The translations under genes and the position numbers were made by a program. Positions 19,270-26,421 of a stretch of DNA of 64,000 nt are shown here, in pieces. A model generated the notes under the pieces. The model ran no database searches, was not told the DNA's origin, and saw nothing but the letters and a program-made list of their open reading frames with translations. Source of the DNA: Silanimonas sp. (GTDB taxonomy: Bacteria; Pseudomonadota; Gammaproteobacteria; Xanthomonadales; Xanthomonadaceae); NCBI GenBank assembly GCA_026005095.1, contig BPKK01000001.1, positions 186,001 to 250,000 of the forward strand, written 5' to 3'. Numbering within the stretch: the stretch's first letter is position 1; each line of letters begins with the position of its first letter.

Positions 19270-20130
19270 TCAGTCGGGAAGGCGACCGAGCGAGACCCGC
19301 TCCCGCCCCTCGAGATCGGGGGCGGTGGCGATGTCGGTGAAGCCGGCGGCGGCGAGCAGGGTACGCAGGGCCGCACCCTGCCGCCAGCCGTGCTCGAGCA
19401 GCAGCCAGCCGCCGGGAACGAGGTGCTGCGGCGCGGCGGCCACGATGCGTCTCAGGTCCGCGAGCCCGTCCGAGCCGGCAACCAGGGCCGTACGCGGCTC
19501 GAAACGAAGATCGCCAGCCTCGAGATGAGGATCTTCCGCCTCGATGTAGGGCGGGTTGCCGGCGATGAGATCGAAGCGCTCGCCCGCCACCGGCGCGAAC
19601 CAGTCGCCTTCCCGCAGCTCGACCCGTGCCGCGAGGCCGAGCGCCACCGCGTTCTGGCGCGCCAGCGCCAGGGCCGAAGGGCTGCGCTCGACCGCCCATA
19701 CCCGCGCCAGCGGCCGCTCGTGGGCGAGCGCGAGGGCGATGGCGCCGGTGCCGGTGCCGAGATCGAGCAGGCGCAGCGGCCGGCCCATGGGCAGGCGCTC
19801 CAGCGCCAGTTCCACCAAGCGCTCGGTCTCGGGCCGTGGGATCAGCGTGCTCGCATCCACCCGCAGCTCAAAGGCCCAGAAGCCGCGGCGGCCGGTGAGA
19901 TACGCCACCGGCTCGCCCCGCTTCCGGCGTTCCAGCAGGGCCTCGAAGCGGGCCGCGAGGCCGGTCTCGACGGGCGCGTCGGCATGGGTGAACAGCCAGC
20001 TGCGCGTCCTGTGCAGCACGTGGGCGAGCAGGAGTTCGGCCTCGGCCCGGGCCTCGGCCTGATCGAGCCCTCCCGCGGCAGCGAGCCCGGCGGCGGCCCG
20101 CCGCAGCAGAACGGAAACCGGCTCGCTCAC
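19270..20130 (-). CDS. prmC: Release factor glutamine N5-methyltransferase
   Basis: PrmC methylates the glutamine of the GGQ motif in release factors RF1 and RF2. The 286-residue protein has the N-terminal helical domain, the [11 protein letters not shown] motif, a SAM-binding [15 protein letters not shown] stretch, and the diagnostic NPPY catalytic motif ([12 protein letters not shown]). Its start overlaps the stop of the upstream membrane protein by four bases (ATGA), so the two are translationally coupled. In many bacteria prmC follows prfA; no prfA is present here. Confidence 0.93.
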   Translation of the reverse strand: MSEPVSVLLRRAAAGLAAAGGLDQAEARAEAELLLAHVLHRTRSWLFTHADAPVETGLAARFEALLERRKRGEPVAYLTGRRGFWAFELRVDASTLIPRPETERLVELALERLPMGRPLRLLDLGTGTGAIALALAHERPLARVWAVERSPSALALARQNAVALGLAARVELREGDWFAPVAGERFDLIAGNPPYIEAEDPHLEAGDLRFEPRTALVAGSDGLADLRRIVAAAPQHLVPGGWLLLEHGWRQGAALRTLLAAAGFTDIATAPDLEGRERVSLGRLPD

Positions 20131-20687
20131 GCAAATAGCAGGCGGGCGAGCTGCACCGCACAGGCGCCGACGAAGCCGGCAAGGAAGCTCAGATAGGCGC
20201 CGCGCAGGTAGCGGTATTTGTGGTGCGAGAGGTACCAGCCCAGCGAATAGATGTCCTTCGCCATCGTGGCGTACACGCTGCCATCGGGACGGATCGCCCG
20301 TTCCATCTCCTCGAGGAAGCGCTCGCGGGAGAGTTCGGCAAAGTGCCCGAAGAACAGCAGGTTGAACTGCGGCGGCAGGGGCGCATCCGGCGCTGGCAGA
20401 CGCAGGGGACGATATTTCGGCAACACCGCGATCACTGCGAGGAACAGGGCCAACAGAGTGAACACCGCCAGCACGCCCATGGCGTGCTTGAGGTCGGGGT
20501 CACCGAGGCGGCCGAGGCTCAGGGTGAGCACCACCGAGGAGACGGTGATGACGATGTTCGCCTTGGTGTCGGCCATGGCCGACAGATGCACATGGTGCTG
20601 CTGCGTGGTGCGCAGCAGGTTGTCGCTGGTGTTGCGTTCCGGGATGGTGCCAAACGGCCCCGGTGCCGGCATCGCCTTCGGTTCCAT
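20127..20687 (-). CDS. Pycsar-effector-like membrane protein (PycTM/DUF5706), no cyclase nearby
   Basis: A 186-residue membrane protein carrying the PycTM-type module. An N-terminal helix ends in [17 protein letters not shown], followed by two hydrophobic helices (about residues 44-58 and 69-90), a soluble stretch ([21 protein letters not shown]), and a third hydrophobic segment from about residue 160 to the end. In Pycsar anti-phage systems such proteins are thought to damage the membrane when a cyclic pyrimidine nucleotide made by an adjacent cyclase binds. Here the neighbours are ahpF and prmC, and no cyclase is in the window. It is therefore either an orphan effector or a housekeeping relative. 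The overlap with prmC argues for stable coexpression with it. Confidence 0.75.
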   Translation of the reverse strand: MEPKAMPAPGPFGTIPERNTSDNLLRTTQQHHVHLSAMADTKANIVITVSSVVLTLSLGRLGDPDLKHAMGVLAVFTLLALFLAVIAVLPKYRPLRLPAPDAPLPPQFNLLFFGHFAELSRERFLEEMERAIRPDGSVYATMAKDIYSLGWYLSHHKYRYLRGAYLSFLAGFVGACAVQLARLLFA

Positions 20688-20750
20688 GCGCCCGCCCTCC
20701 CCTCATGACGGCAGGATGATAGCGCCGTGAAGGCGCCGGGACGGACCGGC

Positions 20751-22346
20751 TCAGCCACCGCTGGCCGCCAGCGCAGCATCGGCCGCGGTCGGGCTGCCCT
20801 GGCGGATCAGGTAGTCGAAGGCCGAGAGCGCGGCCGTAGCGCCGGCTCCCATCGAGATGACGATCTGCTTGTAGGGCACGGTGGTGGCGTCGCCAGCGGC
20901 GAACACTCCGGGCAGCGAGGTCTGGCCACGCTCATCGATCACGATCTCGCCGCGCGGCGACAGCGCCAGGCTGCCCTTCAGCCACTCGGTGTTGGGCAAC
21001 AGGCCGATCTGCACGAATACGCCTTCCAACTCGAGGCGGTGACTCTCGCCGCTGGTGCGATCACGGTAGACGAGGCCATTCACCCGCTGGCCATCGCCAA
21101 TCACCTCGGTGGTCTGGGCCTGGGTGATCACCCGCACATTGGGCAACGAACGCAGCTTGCGCTGCAGCACCTCGTCGGCACGCAGCTTGCCGTCGAACTC
21201 GAGCAGAGTGACGTGAGCGACGATACCGGCAAGGTCGATCGCCGCCTCAACGCCGGAATTGCCGCCGCCGATCACCGCCACCCGCTTGCCCTTGAACAGC
21301 GGGCCGTCACAGTGCGGGCAGAAAGCCACGCCCTTGTTGCGATAGATCTCCTCGCCCGGCACCTCCATGGTGCGCCAGCGCGCGCCCGGGGCCAGCACGA
21401 GGCTGCGGGCCTTCAGCGAAGCACCACTGGCGAGCTTCACCTCGAGAAGACCGTCCTCGCCCGCCGGCACCAGGGCTTCGGCGCGCTGCAGGTTCATCAC
21501 GTCGACCTCGTAGTGGCGCACATTCTGCTCGAGGGCCGCGGCCAGCTTCGGCCCCTCGGTCTCGGCCACCGCCACCAGGTTCTCGATCGCGAGCGTGTCC
21601 AGCACCTGGCCACCGAAGCGCTCAGCCACGAGGCCGGTACGGATGCCCTTACGCGCGGCGTAGATGGCCGCCGCGGCGCCAGCCGGGCCGCCGCCCACCA
21701 CCAGCACATCGAAGGGCGGCTTGGCGCGCAGTTTCTCGGCGGCGCGGGCCTCGGCGTTGACGTCGAGCTTCGCCAGCACCTGCGCCAGCTCCATGCGGCC
21801 GGAGCCGAAGGGCTCGCCGTTGAGGAACACCGCCGGCACCGCCATCACCTCGCGGGCCTCTACTTCCTGCTGGAACAGCGCGCCATCGATGGCGACATGG
21901 CTCACCCGCGGGTTCAGCACCGCGAGCAGGTTCAGCGCCTGCACCACGTCGGGGCAGTTCTGGCAGGAGAGCGAGTAGTAGGTCTCGAAGTGCAGGTCGG
22001 CATCGAGGGCGCGGGCGGCATCGAGCAGCTCCTGCTCGACCTTGGGCGGGTGGCCGCCCACCTGCAGCAGGGCCAGCACCAGCGAGGTGAACTCGTGGCC
22101 CAGCGGGATGCCGGCGAAGCGCACCGCCACCTCCGGCGCACCGGCGCGGCGGATCAGGAAGGAGGGCGTGCGCGCGTCGGCCTGCTCGCCGACGCTGATC
22201 TTCGGCGAGAGCGAGGCCAGGGTATCGAGCAGCTGCCGCAGTTCGGTCGAGGCTTCACTGCCGTCGAGCGAGGCCAGCAGCTCGACCGGGTACTGCAGGC
22301 GCTCGAGATAGGCCGCGAGCTGGGCCTTCAGGCTGTCGTCCAGCAT
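20751..22346 (-). CDS. ahpF: Alkyl hydroperoxide reductase subunit F
   Basis: A flavoprotein of 531 residues that passes electrons from NADH to AhpC. The N-terminal tandem thioredoxin-fold domain has the CQNC active pair. An FAD-binding [20 protein letters not shown] stretch follows, then the thioredoxin-reductase-type redox pair CPHC ([14 protein letters not shown]), the NAD-binding [17 protein letters not shown], and the closing [16 protein letters not shown]. The ATG at 22344-22346 gives the standard N-terminus ([10 protein letters not shown]); an upstream in-frame extension crosses the intergenic hairpins and is rejected. It lies downstream of ahpC with two hairpins between, an arrangement often linked to unequal expression of the two subunits. 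Confidence 0.95.
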   Translation of the reverse strand: MLDDSLKAQLAAYLERLQYPVELLASLDGSEASTELRQLLDTLASLSPKISVGEQADARTPSFLIRRAGAPEVAVRFAGIPLGHEFTSLVLALLQVGGHPPKVEQELLDAARALDADLHFETYYSLSCQNCPDVVQALNLLAVLNPRVSHVAIDGALFQQEVEAREVMAVPAVFLNGEPFGSGRMELAQVLAKLDVNAEARAAEKLRAKPPFDVLVVGGGPAGAAAAIYAARKGIRTGLVAERFGGQVLDTLAIENLVAVAETEGPKLAAALEQNVRHYEVDVMNLQRAEALVPAGEDGLLEVKLASGASLKARSLVLAPGARWRTMEVPGEEIYRNKGVAFCPHCDGPLFKGKRVAVIGGGNSGVEAAIDLAGIVAHVTLLEFDGKLRADEVLQRKLRSLPNVRVITQAQTTEVIGDGQRVNGLVYRDRTSGESHRLELEGVFVQIGLLPNTEWLKGSLALSPRGEIVIDERGQTSLPGVFAAGDATTVPYKQIVISMGAGATAALSAFDYLIRQGSPTAADAALAASGG

Positions 22347-22416
22347 GGGGGAACTCCGTGTGCAGGGCAGGCAAGTGCGCGGCGCGCGCAGGGCGGGCCG
22401 TGCGGTATCAGGGGAG

Positions 22417-22459
22417 GGGTGCTTGCCCAAACCGTGGCTGGCGGCTTGGGCAAGCACCC
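22417..22459 (-). promoter_or_regulatory. 14-bp perfect hairpin between ahpC and ahpF
   Basis: Arms at 22417-22430 and 22446-22459 are exact reverse complements of 14 bases around a 15-base loop. No T-run follows on either strand. On the ahpC-ahpF transcript it would be a strong stem, either a partial terminator or a stability element that lowers ahpF relative to ahpC. Confidence 0.75.
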
Positions 22460-22460
22460 G

Positions 22461-22485
22461 GGCCGCCGCCGCGGAGGCGGCGGCC
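22461..22485 (-). promoter_or_regulatory. 10-bp GC hairpin just after the ahpC stop
   Basis: Arms 22461-22470 and 22476-22485 are exact reverse complements around five bases. It starts 15 bases past the ahpC stop on the minus strand and is immediately followed by the larger hairpin. It could protect the ahpC 3' end from exonucleases. Confidence 0.7.
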
Positions 22486-22499
22486 GGGGTTCTTCCGGC

Positions 22500-23063
22500 T
22501 CAGATCTTGCCGACGAGGTCCAGCGAGGGGGCGATGGTCTTGGCGCCCTCGTTCCACTTCGCCGGGCAGACCTGGCCCGGGTTCTTGGCGACGAACTGCG
22601 CGGCCTTCAGCTTGCGCAGGGTCTCCTTCATGTCGCGGGCGATGGCGTTGTCGTGGATCTCGGCGGTCTTGATCACGCCCTCCGGGTTCACGATGAAGGT
22701 GCCGCGCAGGGCCAGACCCTCTTCCTCGATGTGCACGCCGAACATGCGGGTCAGGGTGTGGGTGGGGTCGCCCACCAGCGGGAACTTGGCCTTGCTCACG
22801 GCCGGCGAGGTCTCGTGCCACACCTTGTGCGAGAAGTGGGTGTCGGTGGTGATGACATAGACCTCGGCGCCCAGCTTCTGGAACTCGGCGTAGTTCTCGG
22901 CGGCGTCCTCGACCTCGGTCGGGCAGTTGAAGGTGAAGGCGGCCGGCATGAACACCAGCACGGACCACTCACCCTTGAGGCTCTCCTCGGTCACGGTCAC
23001 GAACTTGCCGTTGTGGAAGGCGGTGGCCTTGAAGGGCTGCACGGTGGTGTTGATCAGCGACAT
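22500..23063 (-). CDS. ahpC: Alkyl hydroperoxide reductase subunit C (2-Cys peroxiredoxin)
   Basis: The peroxidase that reduces hydrogen peroxide and organic peroxides, recycled by AhpF. The 187-residue length matches E. coli AhpC exactly. The peroxidatic Cys47 lies in FTFNCPTE and the resolving Cys166 in GQVCPAKW. The start is supported by a strong AAGGAG ribosome site 9 bases upstream. It is divergent from oxyR across 170 bases that contain OxyR-site-like palindromes, so peroxide induction through OxyR is the natural model. Two strong hairpins separate it from ahpF. Confidence 0.97.
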   Translation of the reverse strand: MSLINTTVQPFKATAFHNGKFVTVTEESLKGEWSVLVFMPAAFTFNCPTEVEDAAENYAEFQKLGAEVYVITTDTHFSHKVWHETSPAVSKAKFPLVGDPTHTLTRMFGVHIEEEGLALRGTFIVNPEGVIKTAEIHDNAIARDMKETLRKLKAAQFVAKNPGQVCPAKWNEGAKTIAPSLDLVGKI

Positions 23064-23182
23064 GGGATCGACTCCTTAGCGTCGGTTGGGGAGGAAAAGC
23101 GAAGGCACGCAGCGGCCATGGACGGAAGCCTCCGCCCGCTGCATTGCCGTTCGATGGCGCCAATGTACCGGAGTGAAGATTT

Positions 23183-23231
23183 CGATGGAAATGGATTGAT
23201 TTCATCGATTTCGATAGCTCTTAAGCTATCG
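23183..23231. promoter_or_regulatory. oxyR box: Candidate OxyR operator between ahpC and oxyR
   Basis: Two adjacent palindromes. 23212-23231 has exact 8-base arms with ATAG and CTAT half-sites eight bases apart; the classical OxyR spacing is seven. 23183-23207 has 9-base arms with one bulged base. Together they span 49 bases, close to the footprint of an OxyR tetramer. The inner palindrome ends three bases before the oxyR ATG, so binding there would also block the oxyR start region, consistent with autorepression. Assignment rests on position and half-sites only. Confidence 0.6.
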
Positions 23232-23233
23232 AA

Positions 23234-24147
23234 ATGAACCTCCGCGACCTGCGCTACCTCCTCGCCCTGGCCCAGCTGCGGCACTTCGGCCGCGCGGCCG
23301 AGGCCTGCCATGTCAGCCAGCCCACCCTCTCCACCCAGATCCGCAAACTGGAGGAGGAACTGGGGGTGACGCTGGTGGAGCGGGCGCCGCGCAAGGTGAT
23401 GCTCACCGAGGCCGGGGCCGAGATCGCCCAGCGCGCCCGGCGGGTGATGGCGGAAGTAGAGCAGATGCGCGAGATCGCCCGCCGCTCCCACGATCCGGAG
23501 GCCGGCACCCTGCGGCTCGGCCTCTTCCCCACCCTCGGGCCCTACCTGCTGCCGCATGTGGTAGGACCGCTGCGCGAGCGCTTCCCGCGCCTCGAACTGC
23601 TGCTGGTGGAGGAAAAGACCGAGCTGCTGCTGGGCCAGCTCCGTGAGGGCCGCCTCGATGCCGCCATCCTCGCCCTGCCCGTGGACGACGAAGGCCTGGA
23701 GCACGCCCTGCTGTTCGACGAACCCTTCGTGCTCGCGGTGCCGGAACGCCATGTGCTTGCCGCGCCGGGCGCCGCCCCCTGCACCTCGAGGAGCTACGCA
23801 ATGAGCACCTGCTGTTGCTGGAGGACGGCCACTGCCTGCGTGAGCAGGCGCTCGATGTCTGCCAGCTCGCCGGGGCGAACGAGAAGGACGGCTTCCGCGC
23901 CACCTCGCTCGAGACCCTGCGGCAGATGGTGGCCGCCGGAGTGGGCATCACCCTGCTGCCGGTGCTGGCGGTGACGCCTCCGGTGCCGCCCCAACCCAAT
24001 CTGCGGCTGCTGCCCTTCGCCGACCCGCCGCCGAAGCGCCGGGTGGCCCTGTTCTGGCGCCGCAGTTCGGCGCGTACCGCTTTCCTGCGCAGCTTCGCCG
24101 CGGAGCTGGCCCGGCTTCCGCCGGAACTGTTCCGGCTCGCCGCATGA
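23234..24147 (+). CDS. oxyR: Peroxide-sensing LysR-type regulator OxyR, interrupted by a one-base frameshift
   Basis: The N-terminal winged helix-turn-helix (MNLRDLRYLLALAQLRHFGRAAE) and the first effector subdomain are intact in one frame. The redox region LLLLEDGHCLREQALDVC, holding both switch cysteines equivalent to E. coli Cys199 and Cys208, plus the ATSLETLRQMVAAGVGITLLP core, is in another frame from about 23780. Adding one C to the five-C run at 23775-23779 restores a 304-residue protein, against 305 in E. coli. No Shine-Dalgarno is seen; an operator-like palindrome occupies that position. Full conservation beyond the break argues for a sequence error, though a slippery C-run could also vary in the cell. 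The stop overlaps the next gene start by ATGA. Confidence 0.88.
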
Positions 24148-24863
24148 GTGCGTCCGCCGCCCTGCCCCGACCCCAGACCGGCTTCGTGCGCGGTCCGGCG
24201 GCCCTCGCCCTGGTGCTGCTTGCCGTGGTCGGGGCCATGGTGTGGTCGAAGGCGAAGGAACAGCGGGCCCTGTCGCCCATGGCAAGTGGCGCGGTACCGC
24301 CCGGCACCGGCGGCCTTCCTGCGGCGTCAGCGCTCTGTGCTCTGCCCCGCCTGGCGGCCTCGGCCCCCCCCGTGCAGCGGGATAGCGGCGCCCTGCCCGC
24401 GCCCTTCCCGATCGCGCAGCACCGGGTCACGCCACGTGCCGCCTTCGCCGTCCAGGCCAGCGTGCTGGGCACTGAGCGCTACCGCTTCGACCGCGGGGCC
24501 GCGCTCTCGCCGGTGGACTTCGCGCTGGGCTGGGGCCGCATGGCCGACCCGGCCGTACACGGCCCGCTCGGCATCCGCCAGTCCGGCCGCTGGTACCACT
24601 ACCGCTGGGGGCCGGAAGGCCCGCCCATCCCGCTGCCCGAGATCATCCGCAGCAGCAGCAACCTGCACCTGATCCCGGCCGATGAGGCGGTAGAGCGAAG
24701 GCTGCTGCGGATCGCGGCCGGCCAGCGGGTGCGGCTGGCCGGCTGGCTGGTCGACGTGGAAGGCGAGGACGGCTTCGTCTGGCGCACCTCGCTGAGCCGC
24801 GAGGACAGCGGCGACGGGGCCTGCGAGATCGTCTATGTCTGCGAGGTGGCCACGCTGCCCTGA
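24144..24863 (+). CDS. Conserved membrane-anchored protein of unknown function, coupled to oxyR
   Basis: I do not recognise a named domain. The 239-residue protein has one hydrophobic helix at about residues 18-34, which anchors a soluble C-terminal domain outside the cytoplasm. That domain includes FALGWGRMADPAVHGPLGIRQSGRWYHYRW, given here in part, and an ending with ERRLLRIAAGQRVRLAGWLV and SGDGACEIVYV, stretches that look conserved rather than random. A Pro/Ala-rich stretch separates anchor and domain. Its ATG overlaps the oxyR stop by four bases, so it is probably expressed with the peroxide regulator. Its 3' end overlaps the convergent EamA gene by 31 bases. Function unknown. Confidence 0.7.
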   Translation: MSASAALPRPQTGFVRGPAALALVLLAVVGAMVWSKAKEQRALSPMASGAVPPGTGGLPAASALCALPRLAASAPPVQRDSGALPAPFPIAQHRVTPRAAFAVQASVLGTERYRFDRGAALSPVDFALGWGRMADPAVHGPLGIRQSGRWYHYRWGPEGPPIPLPEIIRSSSNLHLIPADEAVERRLLRIAAGQRVRLAGWLVDVEGEDGFVWRTSLSREDSGDGACEIVYVCEVATLP

Positions 24864-25738
24864 GGTGCGGCCGCCGGCCGCAGACCGGCGAGGAAGATGC
24901 CGGCCAGCGACATCACCACCCCGACCCACTCATGCACCGCGGTGGACCGAGCGAACAGCAGCACGTCGAGCACGAAGGCAAGCAGGGGCTGCAAGAGCAG
25001 CAGCAGGCCCACCGAGGCCACCGGCAGACGCGGCAAGGCGCGGCCGATCAGCACCCAGCCGAGACACTGGCCGATCAGGCCCAGCGCCAGCAGGGCGGCG
25101 AGGCTGCGGCCATCCGGGATGGCGAAGGAGGCGCCCTCGGCCAGCGCTGCCAGGCCGAGCAGGGCCGCGCATTGCAGGCTGGAGACCACCAGCACCGGCT
25201 CGGCGGCCAGAGGCGCCTCGCGCTGCGCCCGCTTCAAGCCGAGGTTATAGGCGGCGTAGGCAAGCCCGGTGGCGAGCCCGAACCCGACCCCGGCCTTGGA
25301 CGCCGCCGACAGCGCCGCCCAGCCTTCGCCGAGGATCAGCACGAGGCCGCCGAAGGCCAGCAGCACGCCGGCGAGGAAGCGCCCGTGCAGGCGATCGCCG
25401 AAGAACAGTGCGCCGGCGGCCACCATGAAGAACACCTGGGTATTGGCCAACAGGGTGGCAAGGCCCGGGCCGATGGCGTGGATGCTGCGATGCCAGAGCC
25501 AGAGGTCGACGGCGAAGGCGAGTGCCGGCCAAAGGCAGAAGGCCCAGGCCCGCCGCGGCAGGGCCCGCCAGCGCCCCATGGCGAGGAGCAGACCGAGCAG
25601 CATCAGGCCGCCGAAAGCCATGCGCCAGAAGCCGGCCACGGTGGGTGGCACCTGGGCATAGCGGACGAGGATCCCGGTGAGGCTGATCAGGCTGGCGCCG
25701 CTGGCCATGGCCAGCAGAGCGGCGCGATCAGCGCTCAT
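24833..25738 (-). CDS. EamA-family (drug/metabolite transporter) permease
   Basis: A 301-residue inner-membrane protein with ten predicted helices in two EamA repeats. The first repeat is marked by PPTVAGFWRMAFGGLMLL and the second by an LGLIGQCLGWVLIGRALPRL stretch, both usual in exporters of the drug/metabolite transporter superfamily. The substrate cannot be inferred. The start at 25738 overlaps the end of the upstream glutathione transferase gene by 11 bases, so the two are coexpressed. The last 31 bases overlap the convergent unknown gene. Confidence 0.87.
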   Translation of the reverse strand: MSADRAALLAMASGASLISLTGILVRYAQVPPTVAGFWRMAFGGLMLLGLLLAMGRWRALPRRAWAFCLWPALAFAVDLWLWHRSIHAIGPGLATLLANTQVFFMVAAGALFFGDRLHGRFLAGVLLAFGGLVLILGEGWAALSAASKAGVGFGLATGLAYAAYNLGLKRAQREAPLAAEPVLVVSSLQCAALLGLAALAEGASFAIPDGRSLAALLALGLIGQCLGWVLIGRALPRLPVASVGLLLLLQPLLAFVLDVLLFARSTAVHEWVGVVMSLAGIFLAGLRPAAAPQGSVATSQT

Positions 25739-26369
25739 CCGCGCCCACGCGCCAGGGCTCGCGCACGCCGGCCTCGATCCACGCTTGCATTGCCGGCAAG
25801 GCCGCCATGGTCTCGCACCAGGCGGCCGCGGTGGCCGAGAGCGGCACGCCATAGCTGCGGAAGCGGATCACCACTGGGGCGAACATGGCATCGACGATGC
25901 CGAAGTCGCCGAGCAGGAAGGGGCCCTCCCCGGCCTCGCGACGCAGCTCGGCCCAAAGCGCCTGCACGCGCCGGATGTCGGCCTCGGCGGCAGCGTCCCA
26001 ACACGGCCCCGAGGGCTGGCGCCGGCAGTTCATCGGCAACTGCGCGCGCAGGGCGGCGAAGCCGGAATGCATCTCTGCGGCAGCGCTGCGCGCCAGCGCC
26101 CGGCGGCCGGGGTCGGCTGGCCAGCCGCGCCCATTCAGATGCACCTCGTTCACGTACTCGCAGATCGCCAGCGAATCCCAGATGACCCGCCCGCCGTCGT
26201 GCAGCACCGGCACCCGGCCGGACGGCGAGAGCGCCGGTACGCGCTCGCGGAATTCCGGGGTGTCGAGCGGCAGCAGCAGTTCCTCGAAGGACAGGCCGAA
26301 CTGCCGCATCAAAAGCCAAGGCCGCAGCGACCAGGAGGAGTAGTTTTTGTTGCCAATGACGAGACGCAT
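25728..26369 (-). CDS. Glutathione S-transferase family protein
   Basis: A 213-residue cytosolic GST. The thioredoxin-like N-terminal domain has VIGNKNYSSWSLRPWLLMRQ, with the serine/tyrosine region that contacts glutathione, and the cis-proline SGRVPVLHDGG. WDSLAICEYV then holds the conserved Glu/Asp-Ser pair. The all-helical C-terminal domain follows from about residue 90. The start at 26369 is chosen from the family N-terminus; upstream in-frame sequence has no match. Transcribed with the downstream EamA gene; the 7TM protein gene ends 52 bases upstream on the same strand. Confidence 0.9.
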   Translation of the reverse strand: MRLVIGNKNYSSWSLRPWLLMRQFGLSFEELLLPLDTPEFRERVPALSPSGRVPVLHDGGRVIWDSLAICEYVNEVHLNGRGWPADPGRRALARSAAAEMHSGFAALRAQLPMNCRRQPSGPCWDAAAEADIRRVQALWAELRREAGEGPFLLGDFGIVDAMFAPVVIRFRSYGVPLSATAAAWCETMAALPAMQAWIEAGVREPWRVGADER

Positions 26370-26421
26370 GCGGGGGAGCAGAGAACCGAGGAAGGCGGAT
26401 GGAAGGGCGGAGAAGGTACAG

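Noticed and set aside
20127-20687. A complete Pycsar anti-phage system
   Set aside because: No nucleotide cyclase is encoded anywhere in the window; neighbours are ahpF and prmC. Only an effector-like protein is claimed.
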